Below are positions 17,761-27,300 of a stretch of DNA of 64,000 nt, piece after piece. The notes beneath the pieces are model-generated. The model was not told where the DNA came from, ran no database searches, and saw only the letters and a program-made list of their open reading frames with translations. Every line of letters begins with the position of its first letter. Position 1 is the stretch's first letter. The stretch covers positions 37,693-101,692 of the forward strand of contig NZ_JAAGNI010000295.1 in the NCBI RefSeq assembly GCF_010550605.1, written 5' to 3'. Source of the stretch: Streptomyces sp. SID9727 (GTDB taxonomy: Bacteria > Actinomycetota > Actinomycetes > Streptomycetales > Streptomycetaceae). Both the position numbers and the translations under genes were made by a program.

Positions 17761-18634
17761 GGACGGGAAAGAACGCCCGGACGAAGCGTTCGAACATCCT
17801 GTCCCCGATGGTCCACCGCATCCGCGGCAGCAACCGGGACGGCATCCCGATCCGGTACCTGATCTTCGGGTTGTCGCTGGTCACCGCCTTCTCGATGACC
17901 TTCGCCACGGTCTCCGCGCGCACCGCCATCCGACCGCGGCCGCTCGGCTTGTCCGTCTCCCGGTAGGCGCCGTGCCAGTCGACGAAGTACCGCCAGAAGT
18001 CGTCGTACAGACCGCCGCGTTCCTGCCCGGACATCCCGAGGTCGGCGACCGACATCGGGACGAACCCGCCGAGCACCGGGGACGGCTCCACCAGCACGAC
18101 CTTGATGCCGAACGCGTCCACCTCCAGGCGCAGCGAGTCGCTGATGGCCTCCAACGCGTGCTTGGTGGCCTGGTAGTAGCCGCGGCCCGGGGTGGCGAAC
18201 TGACCGAAGATGGACGACATCATGATCACCCGGCCGCTGCCCCGCGCCCGCATGCCGGGCAGCACGAGCTGGGTGAGCCGGCACAGTCCGAAGAGGTTCG
18301 TTTCGAACTGGCTGCGGACCTCGTCCATCGGCGTCTCGCCGATGGTGCCGTTGAGGCTGTAGGCGGCGTTGTTGATCAGAGTGCCGACCGAGCCGTGCTC
18401 GGCGGTGATCTTGTCGACGACGGCCGTCATCGAATCCTCGTCGTTGACATCCAGCGGGAGGACCCGGATGCCCTCGGCCTCCAGCTCGGCCAGTGCCTCG
18501 GGCCGCCGAGCGGTCGCGTAGACCGGCCAGCCGGCGCGGTGAAGCCGCAGTGCCACGGTCTTTCCGGTGCCGGAGGACATGCCGGTGCTCGACGACGCCC
18601 CGGTCAGCAGGATCGCTCGCGAAGGGCTGCTCAC
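17756..18634 (-). CDS. Short-chain dehydrogenase/reductase with altered glycine-rich loop
   Basis: 292 residues, classical SDR. The cofactor loop reads TGASSSTGMSSGTGK (residues 11-25), six residues longer than the canonical TGASSGxG. The rest is normal: NNAAYS (NNAG equivalent), MMSSIFGQ (catalytic Ser), YYQATKH (Tyr-x3-Lys). The TAA stop lies inside the right end of the MITE-like element, so the C-terminus FFPVP may be slightly truncated or altered. The start overlaps the AhpD-like gene's stop (4 bp), so the two form an operon. Probable oxidoreductase of the enediyne region; substrate unknown. Confidence 0.85.
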   Translation of the reverse strand: MSSPSRAILLTGASSSTGMSSGTGKTVALRLHRAGWPVYATARRPEALAELEAEGIRVLPLDVNDEDSMTAVVDKITAEHGSVGTLINNAAYSLNGTIGETPMDEVRSQFETNLFGLCRLTQLVLPGMRARGSGRVIMMSSIFGQFATPGRGYYQATKHALEAISDSLRLEVDAFGIKVVLVEPSPVLGGFVPMSVADLGMSGQERGGLYDDFWRYFVDWHGAYRETDKPSGRGRMAVRAETVAKVIEKAVTSDNPKIRYRIGMPSRLLPRMRWTIGDRMFERFVRAFFPVP

Positions 18635-19266
18635 CGGGGTTCTGCCAGCCGCTGCTCGGACACCGTGGCGTCCTCCGGCTGCGAGGCGATCCGGCTGCGG
18701 GCCACCGAATCGCCCAGGCCCAGGCCATCCACCAGGCGGTTGATGAAGGCGAACAGTGAAGCGGTGAACACCGCTTCCAGCATCTCCGCGTTGGTCCAGC
18801 CGGCGGCCTCGGTCCTGGCCCAGTCCTCGTCGGTGACCCGGAACGCGCCCGTGCAGATCTGGGTGACCAGGCGCATGAGTTCCTTGGTGCGCTCGTCGAT
18901 CGGCAGGTCCTCCACCGAGGCGGAGCCGGCGATCGCGTCGGTGAGTTCCTGGTCGCCGCCGAACTGGGCCAGGAACCAGTTGTGAGTGCCCACGCAGTAC
19001 GGGCAGCCGTTGACCTTGGAGCTCCAGGCGGAGATCATCTCGCGGGTCGCACGCGGCAGCACGCCGTCGTTGAACACGCCGCCGTAGCCGGCGATCACGA
19101 CCTCCAGCAGGTCGGGCCGGCTGGACACCAGGCGGAACATGTCCGGCACGAAGGGAATGCCCATCCGGGACTTGATCGCCTCGTACAGCTCGGCGGTCCT
19201 GCCCTGGGCTTCGTCCTCCCCCACCAGAGGTACGCGGACCGTGCTCGGCACATTCGGATCGGTCAT
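18631..19266 (-). CDS. Carboxymuconolactone decarboxylase/AhpD-like protein, short form
   Basis: 211 residues. The motif CPYCVGTH (Cys88, Cys91, His95) is the AhpD redox centre. The surrounding PRATREMISAWSSKVNG is typical of the peroxidase-related CMD family. No signal peptide. The start ATG (19266, MTDPNV) is chosen over an upstream in-frame start because the family begins near there. It is translationally coupled to the downstream SDR and lies 253 bp from the GMC gene. Confidence 0.85.
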   Translation of the reverse strand: MTDPNVPSTVRVPLVGEDEAQGRTAELYEAIKSRMGIPFVPDMFRLVSSRPDLLEVVIAGYGGVFNDGVLPRATREMISAWSSKVNGCPYCVGTHNWFLAQFGGDQELTDAIAGSASVEDLPIDERTKELMRLVTQICTGAFRVTDEDWARTEAAGWTNAEMLEAVFTASLFAFINRLVDGLGLGDSVARSRIASQPEDATVSEQRLAEPR

Positions 19267-19464
19267 GGGTGAATCGCCTTTTCTTCCGATTGTGGCAGCC
19301 GCCCCGCGAACCAATTCAGAAAAACGGCAATATATCCGGGTCTGTTGTCCGGCGGGTAATTGCGGCGTTGTTTTCTCTCATAGTGGCAGTAAGGGTGACG
19401 GCGTCTCGTCTTTCAAATTGCCCTGCGTGCGCCGGCCGGCGGGCCCTGGGCCAGGACATACGGG

Positions 19465-19499
19465 CGGCCGTTCCGGCGCGGCAGGCGCCGGAACGGCCG
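19465..19499. terminator. Hairpin terminator after the GMC oxidoreductase gene
   Basis: 14-bp perfect inverted repeat (CGGCCGTTCCGGCG) with a 7-nt loop, 20 bp past the stop of the minus-strand GMC gene. Confidence 0.75.
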
Positions 19500-19519
19500 T
19501 CGGGGGAGGCGGGTTCAGT

Positions 19520-21067
19520 TCACTCGGCGCGCAGCCAGTCCGCCAGCCGCTCACCGATCATGATCGAGGTGAGGTTGGTGTTGCAGTTGACGATGCTCGG
19601 CATCACCGAGGCGTCGGCCACGTACAGGCCCTCCACCCCGTGCACTCGCAGCTGTTCGTCCACCACGGCGCCTGTGTCGTCAGCGGTGCCCATACGGGCC
19701 GTGCCCACCGGGTGGTAGCCGCTGTCCAGGCTCACCTTCACGTACTGCTCGACCATCGCGTCGTTCTCGATGAGCTTGTCGTTCAGCACGATGAAGCCGT
19801 CGCCCCGCGACGCGATCCCCGGGTGGTTGGCCAGCTCCCAGCAGGTCCGGACGCCCTGGACCATCTTCTCCAGATCCCGTTCGGTGGAGAGGAAGTCGAG
19901 CTGGATGTCCGGCCCCGCCGCAGGGTCGGCCGAGGCCAGTCGAAGCCGGCCGACCGACTCCGGCTGCTGGTCCACCACCATCACGCCGAAGATCATCGAA
20001 GCGCCGGCCAGCATCTGGAGCTCGGGGAAGAGCTCCAGGTCGAAGTGGTTGACCATGTAGTACTGCATGTCGTTGAAGTCGGTCGACCCCTTGGCCGTGG
20101 TCCGCACCATGGACTGCAGGAACGGCACGTTCTCGTCCAGGGCCCCCTCCTCGGGCCGCATGAACACGCCGGTCCGCGGGTGGTCCATCAGGTGGGCGCC
20201 GACCCCGGGCCGGTCCAGCCGGACACCGATCCCGAGCCTGGTCAGGTCGTCGGCCGGGCCGATTCCCGAACGCATCAGCAGTGTCGGGGTGTTGACCGCG
20301 CCGGCCGACAGGACGACCTTGTGCGCCCGCAGTTCCTCCGGCTGGCCGGAACCGGCCGAGACCAGGACGCCGACGGCGCGGTCGCCCTCGAAGAGCACCT
20401 CGTGCACCAGCGTCCCGCTGCGGATGACCAGGTTCTCCCGCGCCCGTACCTCGCCCGTCAGGTACGCCATCGCCGTCGAGACCCGGAAGCGGGGGTCGCG
20501 CCGGTTGGACGGGATCGGGCCGATACCGGTCGCCTCGGGGTGGTTGTGGTCGGAGACCTCGGGGAATCCGGCCGCCAGGCTCGCCTCGGTGAAGGCGCGC
20601 TGCATGGTGGTCATCTCGTCCGGCCGGAACCTGCGGATCGGCACCGGGCCGCCCTTGCCGTGGTAGCGGCCCTCGAAGTCCAGGTCGTCCTCCAGCCGGC
20701 GGAAGTACGGCAGCACCCGCTCGTACGCCCATGCCGGGTTGCCCGCCGCCGCCCACTTGTCGTAGTTCTCGGGCACACCCCGCAGCGCGATGGTGGCGCC
20801 GACCGCGGACGAGCCGCCGGTGATCTTTCCTCGGGGGAAGAGGATGCGCCGGCCGTCCAGGATCTCCGCGCGGTAGTGCCAGTCGTGCTTGCTCATCGAC
20901 ATGGCGTTGCCATTGGTGATGTCGTGCGGGATGTCGGCCGGGTCGGGAAAGTCCGGGCCCGCTTCGATGAGGAGCACCGAACGGGCCGGATCCTCGCTCA
21001 GCCGGGTCGCGAGCGCCGCACCCGCGGAGCCCGACCCGACGATGATCGCGTCATACGTGTGCGTCAT
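19520..21067 (-). CDS. GMC-family FAD oxidoreductase
   Basis: 515 residues. The N-terminal FAD loop is DAIIVGSGSAGAALATRLSE, followed by LLIEAG. GMC signatures are GGSSAVGATIALRG (~85-98) and GAVNTPTLLMRSGIGP (~252-267). The active-site region is SGYHPVGTARMG with a conserved His, then VADASVMPSIVNCNTNLTSI. The fold oxidises alcohols (choline, cholesterol, aryl alcohols). Position next to the enediyne core suggests a tailoring step. ATG at 21067 has GCGAGG upstream. It diverges from unbV with a 282-bp shared promoter region. Confidence 0.92.
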   Translation of the reverse strand: MTHTYDAIIVGSGSAGAALATRLSEDPARSVLLIEAGPDFPDPADIPHDITNGNAMSMSKHDWHYRAEILDGRRILFPRGKITGGSSAVGATIALRGVPENYDKWAAAGNPAWAYERVLPYFRRLEDDLDFEGRYHGKGGPVPIRRFRPDEMTTMQRAFTEASLAAGFPEVSDHNHPEATGIGPIPSNRRDPRFRVSTAMAYLTGEVRARENLVIRSGTLVHEVLFEGDRAVGVLVSAGSGQPEELRAHKVVLSAGAVNTPTLLMRSGIGPADDLTRLGIGVRLDRPGVGAHLMDHPRTGVFMRPEEGALDENVPFLQSMVRTTAKGSTDFNDMQYYMVNHFDLELFPELQMLAGASMIFGVMVVDQQPESVGRLRLASADPAAGPDIQLDFLSTERDLEKMVQGVRTCWELANHPGIASRGDGFIVLNDKLIENDAMVEQYVKVSLDSGYHPVGTARMGTADDTGAVVDEQLRVHGVEGLYVADASVMPSIVNCNTNLTSIMIGERLADWLRAE

Positions 21068-21279
21068 GGATTTAAACCTCGCCAGACTGTGATTCGACAG
21101 GGTCCGATCTCACCCGAGTTTTACAGGCCGCCCGCATCCGGTCTTCTCCGAGACTGCTCGATGACCCGGGCCGTGGATATTCCCCGCACTGAAGGCAAGT
21201 GCCCCCTTCGAACCGTGGCAACGTCAGAGAAGCAGCTCTTGCCGGGGTGGTAGATCCTCAAGTGCCAGGTACTGCGACA

Positions 21280-21295
21280 GTAATTCCGGAATTAC
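21280..21295. promoter_or_regulatory. 16-bp perfect palindrome in the unbV promoter region
   Basis: GTAATTCCGGAATTAC is a perfect palindrome 55 bp before the unbV ATG, in the divergent GMC/unbV spacer. It is A/T-rich against its surroundings. A candidate operator for the enediyne core operon. Confidence 0.5.
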
Positions 21296-21349
21296 CTGCG
21301 CAATGACCTCGGCCAGCCGTTCATTTCTCGTTCACGGGAGGGAATTGGG

Positions 21350-23329
21350 ATGTCGTACCGACAGCGATTCCGCAGGCTCATACCAGGGGTGGTCACGATA
21401 TTGGTGGCGACCTCGCTGTTCTTCGTCGTCCGTACATCGGTGTCCGTCGCGGGCGGCGACGAGGCTGCCGCGGCGTACAAGTTCAAGGAAATGCCGATCG
21501 CGATGCCGCCCGGATACGACTCGCAGCCGAAGAAGACGATCCGTGAGGTGAACCCCGCCTACGAGAAGATCCGCGCCTGGATCTCGTCGGTCGGCGCCAG
21601 CATCGCGGTCAACGATGTCACCGGCCACGGACTCGCCAACGGCATGTGCATCGTCGACACCCGTACCGACTCGGTCGTGGTCACCTACACCCCGACCGCG
21701 CCTGCCGCCGACCGGTTCACCCCGTTCCTGCTGGACGGCAAGCCGCTGCCGATGGACGACGCCATGGCACCCACCGGCTGCACCCCCGGCGATTTCAACG
21801 GCGACGGCCGCAACGACTTCCTGGTCACCTACTGGGGGCGCACCCCGGTGCTGTTCCTGGCGAAGTCCGACGCCAGGACCCCGTCCCCGTCCGCGTACGT
21901 CCCGCGCGAAGTCGTCGCCTCGCAGAGCCTCGACGGCAAGTACCACGGGCCGCGGTGGAACACCGACGCCGTCTACGTCGCCGACCTCGACGGCAGCGGC
22001 CACCCGTCGATGATCGTCGGGAACTACTTCCCGGACTCCGACGTGCTCGACCCGAAGGGCCTCAACAACGTCGAGATGAACGACTCGCTGTCCAGCGCGA
22101 AGAACGCAGGCGGTGACCACGTGCTGCGCTGGTACAAGGGCTCGGCCGGCACCAACCCGGACGTCTCCTTCGTCGAGGAGAAGGACGCCATCCCGTACGC
22201 CAACTCCACCGGCTGGACGCTGGCCATCTCCGGCGCCGACCTGACCGGCTCCGGGCTGCCCGACGTCTACATCGCCAACGACTTCGGCCACGGGCACCTG
22301 CTGCACAACCGCTCCACCCCCGGCAACATCCGCTTCACGGAGGCCAAGGGCAAGCGCACCGCGACGACCCCGAAGTCGTTCGTGCTCGGCAACGGCTCCT
22401 TCAAGGGCATGGGGGTCGACTTCGGTGACGTCGACGGCAACGGCAGTTTCGACATGATGGTCAGCAACATCACCGTCGCCTGGGGCCTGGAGGAGAGCAA
22501 CTTCCTCTGGGTCAACCAGGCCGACAGCCCGGCCGCCGCGAAGGCCGAACTGCAGGACGGCATCGCCCCCTTCAAGCAGGAGGCGCAGAAGAACGGCGTC
22601 GCCTGGAGCGGCTGGGGCTGGGACGCCAAGATGGGCGACTTCCTCAACAACGGCCAGCAGAACATCCTGCAGGCCACCGGCTTCGTCAAGGGTGACATCG
22701 ACCGCTGGCCGTGGCTCCAGGAACTGGCCATGACCAACGACAACCTGCTCTCCAACCCCGAGATGTGGCCGCACGTCGGCCCCGGTGACGACCTGGCCGG
22801 CGACGAGGTGATGGCGTTCTACGCCCGTACGAGCAGCGGCAAGTACGCGAACGTGAGCGAGCAGCTCGGCCTCGACGTCCCGATCCCGACCCGCGCGATC
22901 GCCACCGCCGACACGACCGGCACCGGCGCGCTGGACTTCGCGATAGCGCGCCAGTGGGGCCCTCCGGCCTTCTACGCCAACCAGGCCCCGAAGCTGGGCA
23001 AGGACCTGACACTGCGGCTGTACCGGCCCGCGCCGGACTCCACCGCCGGAGAGGGGCTGGCCGCGACCGGCTCGCCCGCGTACGGCACCACGGTGAGCAT
23101 CACCACGCCGCAGGGGAAGCAGATCGCCCAGCTCGACGGCGGCGGCGGACACGGAGGCTTCCGCAGCTTCGAGGTGCGCTTCGGCCTCGACACCTACACC
23201 GGCCCGGTGGAGGCGCACTTCACGTGGCGCGACAGCGGGGGCGGCCTGCACACCAAGACCCAGCAGCTCTCCGCGGGCAGCCACACCCTCATGCTGACCG
23301 ACGACATCCAGGAGGTGACGAGCCGATGA
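21350..23329 (+). CDS. unbV: Enediyne biosynthesis protein UnbV (FG-GAP/ASPIC family)
   Basis: 659 residues. The N-terminus has a membrane anchor or signal segment (IPGVVTILVATSLFFVV, ~11-27), so the bulk is probably extracytoplasmic. It then has a series of FG-GAP-type calcium loops: DFNGDGRND, DLDGSGHPS, DLTGSGLPD, DVDGNGSFD and DTTGTGALD. The C-terminal ~100 residues match the ASPIC/UnbV domain (GSPAYGTTVSI to LSAGSHTLML). UnbV is one of the conserved proteins accompanying every enediyne PKS; its biochemical role is unsettled. GGGAGGG precedes the ATG. It overlaps unbU by 4 bp. Confidence 0.93.
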   Translation: MSYRQRFRRLIPGVVTILVATSLFFVVRTSVSVAGGDEAAAAYKFKEMPIAMPPGYDSQPKKTIREVNPAYEKIRAWISSVGASIAVNDVTGHGLANGMCIVDTRTDSVVVTYTPTAPAADRFTPFLLDGKPLPMDDAMAPTGCTPGDFNGDGRNDFLVTYWGRTPVLFLAKSDARTPSPSAYVPREVVASQSLDGKYHGPRWNTDAVYVADLDGSGHPSMIVGNYFPDSDVLDPKGLNNVEMNDSLSSAKNAGGDHVLRWYKGSAGTNPDVSFVEEKDAIPYANSTGWTLAISGADLTGSGLPDVYIANDFGHGHLLHNRSTPGNIRFTEAKGKRTATTPKSFVLGNGSFKGMGVDFGDVDGNGSFDMMVSNITVAWGLEESNFLWVNQADSPAAAKAELQDGIAPFKQEAQKNGVAWSGWGWDAKMGDFLNNGQQNILQATGFVKGDIDRWPWLQELAMTNDNLLSNPEMWPHVGPGDDLAGDEVMAFYARTSSGKYANVSEQLGLDVPIPTRAIATADTTGTGALDFAIARQWGPPAFYANQAPKLGKDLTLRLYRPAPDSTAGEGLAATGSPAYGTTVSITTPQGKQIAQLDGGGGHGGFRSFEVRFGLDTYTGPVEAHFTWRDSGGGLHTKTQQLSAGSHTLMLTDDIQEVTSR

Positions 23330-24348
23330 CCGACAACAACCGTTCCCGGACTGTCAACGCGGCTCCGCACGCCGCCCAACCCCCCGCCGGGAAGAAGAAG
23401 CCCAACCGGGACCCCCGCTACCTGGCACTGCGCAACTTCGCCATCTCCATGAGCGTGTTCAACGTCCTGGGCTACACCCTGCTCGGTTTCGAGCAGCCCT
23501 GGCTGTGGCCGATCATCTGCGCGCCGTTCGCCTACGCGGTGGAGATGGTGCTGGAGGTGATCAGCGCCTGGGCCCAGAAGCGGCGTGCCCGCTTCCTGGG
23601 CGGCGGGTTCCGCAGGGTGTACGAGTTCCTGCTGCCCGCCCACATCACCGCGCTCGCGGTGAACATGCTGCTCTACGCCAACGACCTGCTGCTGCCCATC
23701 CTGCTCGGTGTCTTCATCGGCGTGGCCGGCAAGCACGTCCTCCAGGCACCGGTCAACGGCCGCATGCGGCACTACATGAACCCGTCCAACTTCGGCATCA
23801 CCGTCTCGCTGCTCATGTTCGGCTCCTGGATCAGCATCGCCCCGCCGTACGAGTTCACCGAGAACGCGAACACGTTCTTCCGGGTCGGCATCCCGCTCGT
23901 CATCGCCACCGCCGGCACGGTCATCAACGCCATGCTGACCAAGCGGATCCCGCTGATCGTCGGCTGGCTCGGCGCCTTCGTCATCCAAGCGGTGCTGCGC
24001 CACTTCATATGGGACGTGGCGATCTGGTCCGCGCTCGGACCCATGAGCGGTGTCGCCTTCGTGCTCTTCACCAACTACATGATCACCGACCCCGGAACCA
24101 CCCCCTCGAAGGGGCGCAACCAGTTCATGTTCGGCTCCTCGGTCGCCATGGTCTACGGGCTGCTGATGGTCTTCAACGTCGTGTACACCCTCTTTTTCGC
24201 CACCACGATCGTGTGTGCCGTCCGCGGTATCGGCTGGTGGGTCGCCCACGGCCTGCAACGGCGCCGGGGCAACGACGCGACCAGCGGCACGGTGGCGCAA
24301 CCCGCAGAGCCACAGCGCCTGGCCGGCAACGAGGCGGTGGCGGCATGA
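23326..24348 (+). CDS. unbU: Enediyne biosynthesis membrane protein UnbU
   Basis: 340 residues with about eight or nine membrane segments between residues ~40 and 310 (for example LYANDLLLPILLGVFIGVAG and GTVINAMLTKRIPLIVGWLG). The blocks MNPSNFGI and FTNYMITDPGTTP resemble RnfD/NqrB-type membrane electron-transfer subunits, to which UnbU is distantly related. It is part of the conserved enediyne cassette; a redox role across the membrane is inferred. ATGA overlaps with both unbV and pksE show tight coupling. Confidence 0.92.
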   Translation: MTDNNRSRTVNAAPHAAQPPAGKKKPNRDPRYLALRNFAISMSVFNVLGYTLLGFEQPWLWPIICAPFAYAVEMVLEVISAWAQKRRARFLGGGFRRVYEFLLPAHITALAVNMLLYANDLLLPILLGVFIGVAGKHVLQAPVNGRMRHYMNPSNFGITVSLLMFGSWISIAPPYEFTENANTFFRVGIPLVIATAGTVINAMLTKRIPLIVGWLGAFVIQAVLRHFIWDVAIWSALGPMSGVAFVLFTNYMITDPGTTPSKGRNQFMFGSSVAMVYGLLMVFNVVYTLFFATTIVCAVRGIGWWVAHGLQRRRGNDATSGTVAQPAEPQRLAGNEAVAA

Positions 24349-27300
24349 CCGCGAGCGAACCGAGGCCCGTGACCACGGCCGAGAACGACGAGCGGGCACC
24401 CTCCGGCCGCATCGCGGTGGTCGGCATCGCCTGCCGCTACCCCGACGCCGAGAACCCCGAACAGCTCTGGCAGAACGTGCTGGCGGGCCGCCGTGCCTTC
24501 CGGAAACTCCCCGACCAGCGGATGCGCGCCGAGGACTACTACTCACCCGATCCCGCCGCGCCCGACCGCTTCTACAGCGCCAAGGCGGCGGTGATCGAGG
24601 GATTCGAGTTCGACCGGGTCCGCTACCGGGTGGCGGGCAGCACCTTCCGCTCCACCGACATGACCCACTGGCTCGCCCTGGACACCGCGGCCCGCGCCCT
24701 GGAGGACGCCGGCTTCCCGTTCGGCGAGGGGCTGGCGGACGTCAACACCGGCGTCATCATCGGCAACACCCTCACCGGGGAGTTCAGCCGGGCCAATCTG
24801 ATGCGGCTGCGCTGGCCGTACGTCCGTCGCACCGTCGGCGCCGCGCTGCGCGAGCAGGGCTGGGACGACAAGGCGCTCACCGCCTTCCTCGACAGCCTCG
24901 AACAGCGCTACAAGAGCGCCTTCCCGCCGATCGGCGAGGACACCCTGGCCGGCGGCCTCGCCAACACCATCGCCGGCCGCATCTGCAACCACTTCGACTT
25001 CAAGGGCGGCGGCTTCACCGTCGACGGCGCGTGCTCGTCCTCCCTGCTGTCGGTCTCCACCGCCTGCGACGCGCTGGCCCGCGGCACGATGGACGTGGCG
25101 GTGGCCGGTGGTGTGGACCTGAGCATCGACCCCTTCGAGGTGATCGGCTTCGCCAAGACCGGGGCGCTGGCCACCGGCGAGATGCGGGTCTACGACAAGG
25201 GCGCCAACGGCTTCTGGCCCGGCGAGGGCTGCGGCATGCTGGTCCTGATGCGGGACGAGGACGCCCGCGCGCAGGGCCGGTTCCGCTACGCCACCATCGC
25301 CGGCTGGGGCTACTCCTCCGACGGCAAGGGCGGCATCACCCGGCCCGAGGCCAGCGGCCACCGACTCGCCATACGACGCGCGTACCGCACGGCCGGCTTC
25401 GGCATGGAGACCATCGGGCTCCTGGAAGGCCACGGCACGGGTACGGCCGTCGGTGACGCCACCGAACTGCGCGCCTTCACCGAGGCCCGCCGCGCCTCCG
25501 GGGCTCTCGCCCCGGCCGCCCTGAGCACCGTCAAGGGCAACTTCGGCCACACCAAGGCGGCGGCCGGGGTCGCCGGGCTCCTCAAGGCGATCCTCGCGGT
25601 CCGCCACCAGGTGATCCCGCCCGCCACCAGCCACGTCGACCCGCATCCCGAACTCCTCGGCCCCGAGCCCGCGCTGCGGGTCCCGGACCGTGCCGAGCTG
25701 TGGCCCGAGGGCATGCCCATCCGGGCCGGTGTCTCCTCCATGGGCTTCGGCGGCATCAACGCCCACGTCGTGGTCGAGCACGCCGACGGCCTGCGGCGCA
25801 ACGCCCTGCCGAGCGTCACCCGCAAACTGGTCGCCTCCCGGCAGGACGCCGAGCTGTTCCTGCTGGACGGCGCAGACCCGGAGGAACTGCGGGAGAAGGC
25901 GACCCGCCTCGCGGAGTTCTGCGCCCAGCTGTCGTACGCCGAACTCGGTGACCTGGCGGCCACGTTGCAGAGCACGCTGGACGGCCGGCCGTTGCGCGCC
26001 GCGGTGCTCGTCGCCTCGCCCGAACAGGCCACCGAGCGGCTCACCGAGCTGGCCGGGCAACTCGCCGCCGGGGCCCGCTCGCTGCTGGACACCCAGGGGG
26101 GCGTCTTCCTGGGCAGCGCCGGATCGGCCCCCCGGATCGCCTTCCTCTTCCCCGGCCAGGGCGCCGGAAGGCGGGGCGACGGAGGCGCGCTGCGCCGCAG
26201 GTTCGCCGCCGTGGACGAGTTGTACGACCGGCTCTCGCTGCCCACCGACGGCGACCTGGTCGCCACCGACGTCGCCCAGCCCCGGATCGTGGCCGCCTCG
26301 GTCGCGGGCCTGCGGATCCTGGACCACCTCGGCATCGAGGCGGTCCGGGGCACCGGACACAGCCTCGGGGAACTCACGGCCCTGCACTGGGCGGGCGCGA
26401 TCGACGAGAAGACCGTGCTGAGCACGGCCGGCGCCCGCGGCCGGATCATGGCAGCGGCCGGCGACGGCGACGGCACGATGGCCGCGCTCGCGACCACCCC
26501 CGAACTCGCCGAGACCCTGACCGCCGGCGAGCCGGTGGTGATCGCCGGCTACAACAGCCCCCGGCAGACCGTGGTGTCCGGCCCGGTCGCGGCGGTCGAA
26601 CGCGTCTGCGCACTGGCGGCCGGACAGGGCGTCGGCACGGCGAGGATCAATGTCTCCCACGCCTTCCACTCACCGGCCGTCGCCCCGGCTGCGGCCGGAC
26701 TCGCCGAGCACCTGGCAACCGAGCGGTTCGGCCCGGTGGGCGAGGGCCTGGTCTCCACCGTCACCGGCGGGCTGCTGCCCGCCGACACCGACGTGGTGGA
26801 CCTGCTCACCCGCCAGGTACTTCAACCGGTCCGGTTCACCGAGGCGCTCCAGGAGATGGACGGCGAGGTGGACCTGCTGATCGAGGTGGGACCGGGCCAC
26901 GTACTGAAGTCACTGGCCGCCGAGATCCTGCCGGATGTCCCCGCGGTCGCCACCGAGGCGGACGCCCTGTCACTGACCGGGCTGCTCGGCACGGTCGCCG
27001 CCGCCTGGACGATGGGCGCGCCGGTCCGGCACAGCCGGCTCTTCGCCGGGCGCTTCACCCGGCCGCTGCCGCTGGACAAGGAGTTCTCGTTCTTCGCCAG
27101 TCCCTGCGAGTCCAACGGCGAGGACTTCGTGCTGGAGCAGTCGATGCCGGCCGCGCTGCCGGAGCTCACCGCTCTCGCGCCCACCGCCGGCACCACGGCG
27201 GCCGGCGGGGAGAACGCCTCCAGCCTGGACGTGCTGCTCCGGCTTGCCGCCGAGCGGGCCGAACTCCCGGTCGAAACGGTCGATCCGGCGGCCAACCCGC

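Noticed and set aside
21332..23284. 650-codon minus-strand frame opposite unbV
   Set aside because: Composition typical of antisense to a GC-rich gene; unbV on the other strand has clear FG-GAP repeats.
24543..26669. 708-codon minus-strand frame opposite the KS-AT part of pksE
   Set aside because: Shadow of the coding strand with no recognisable motif.
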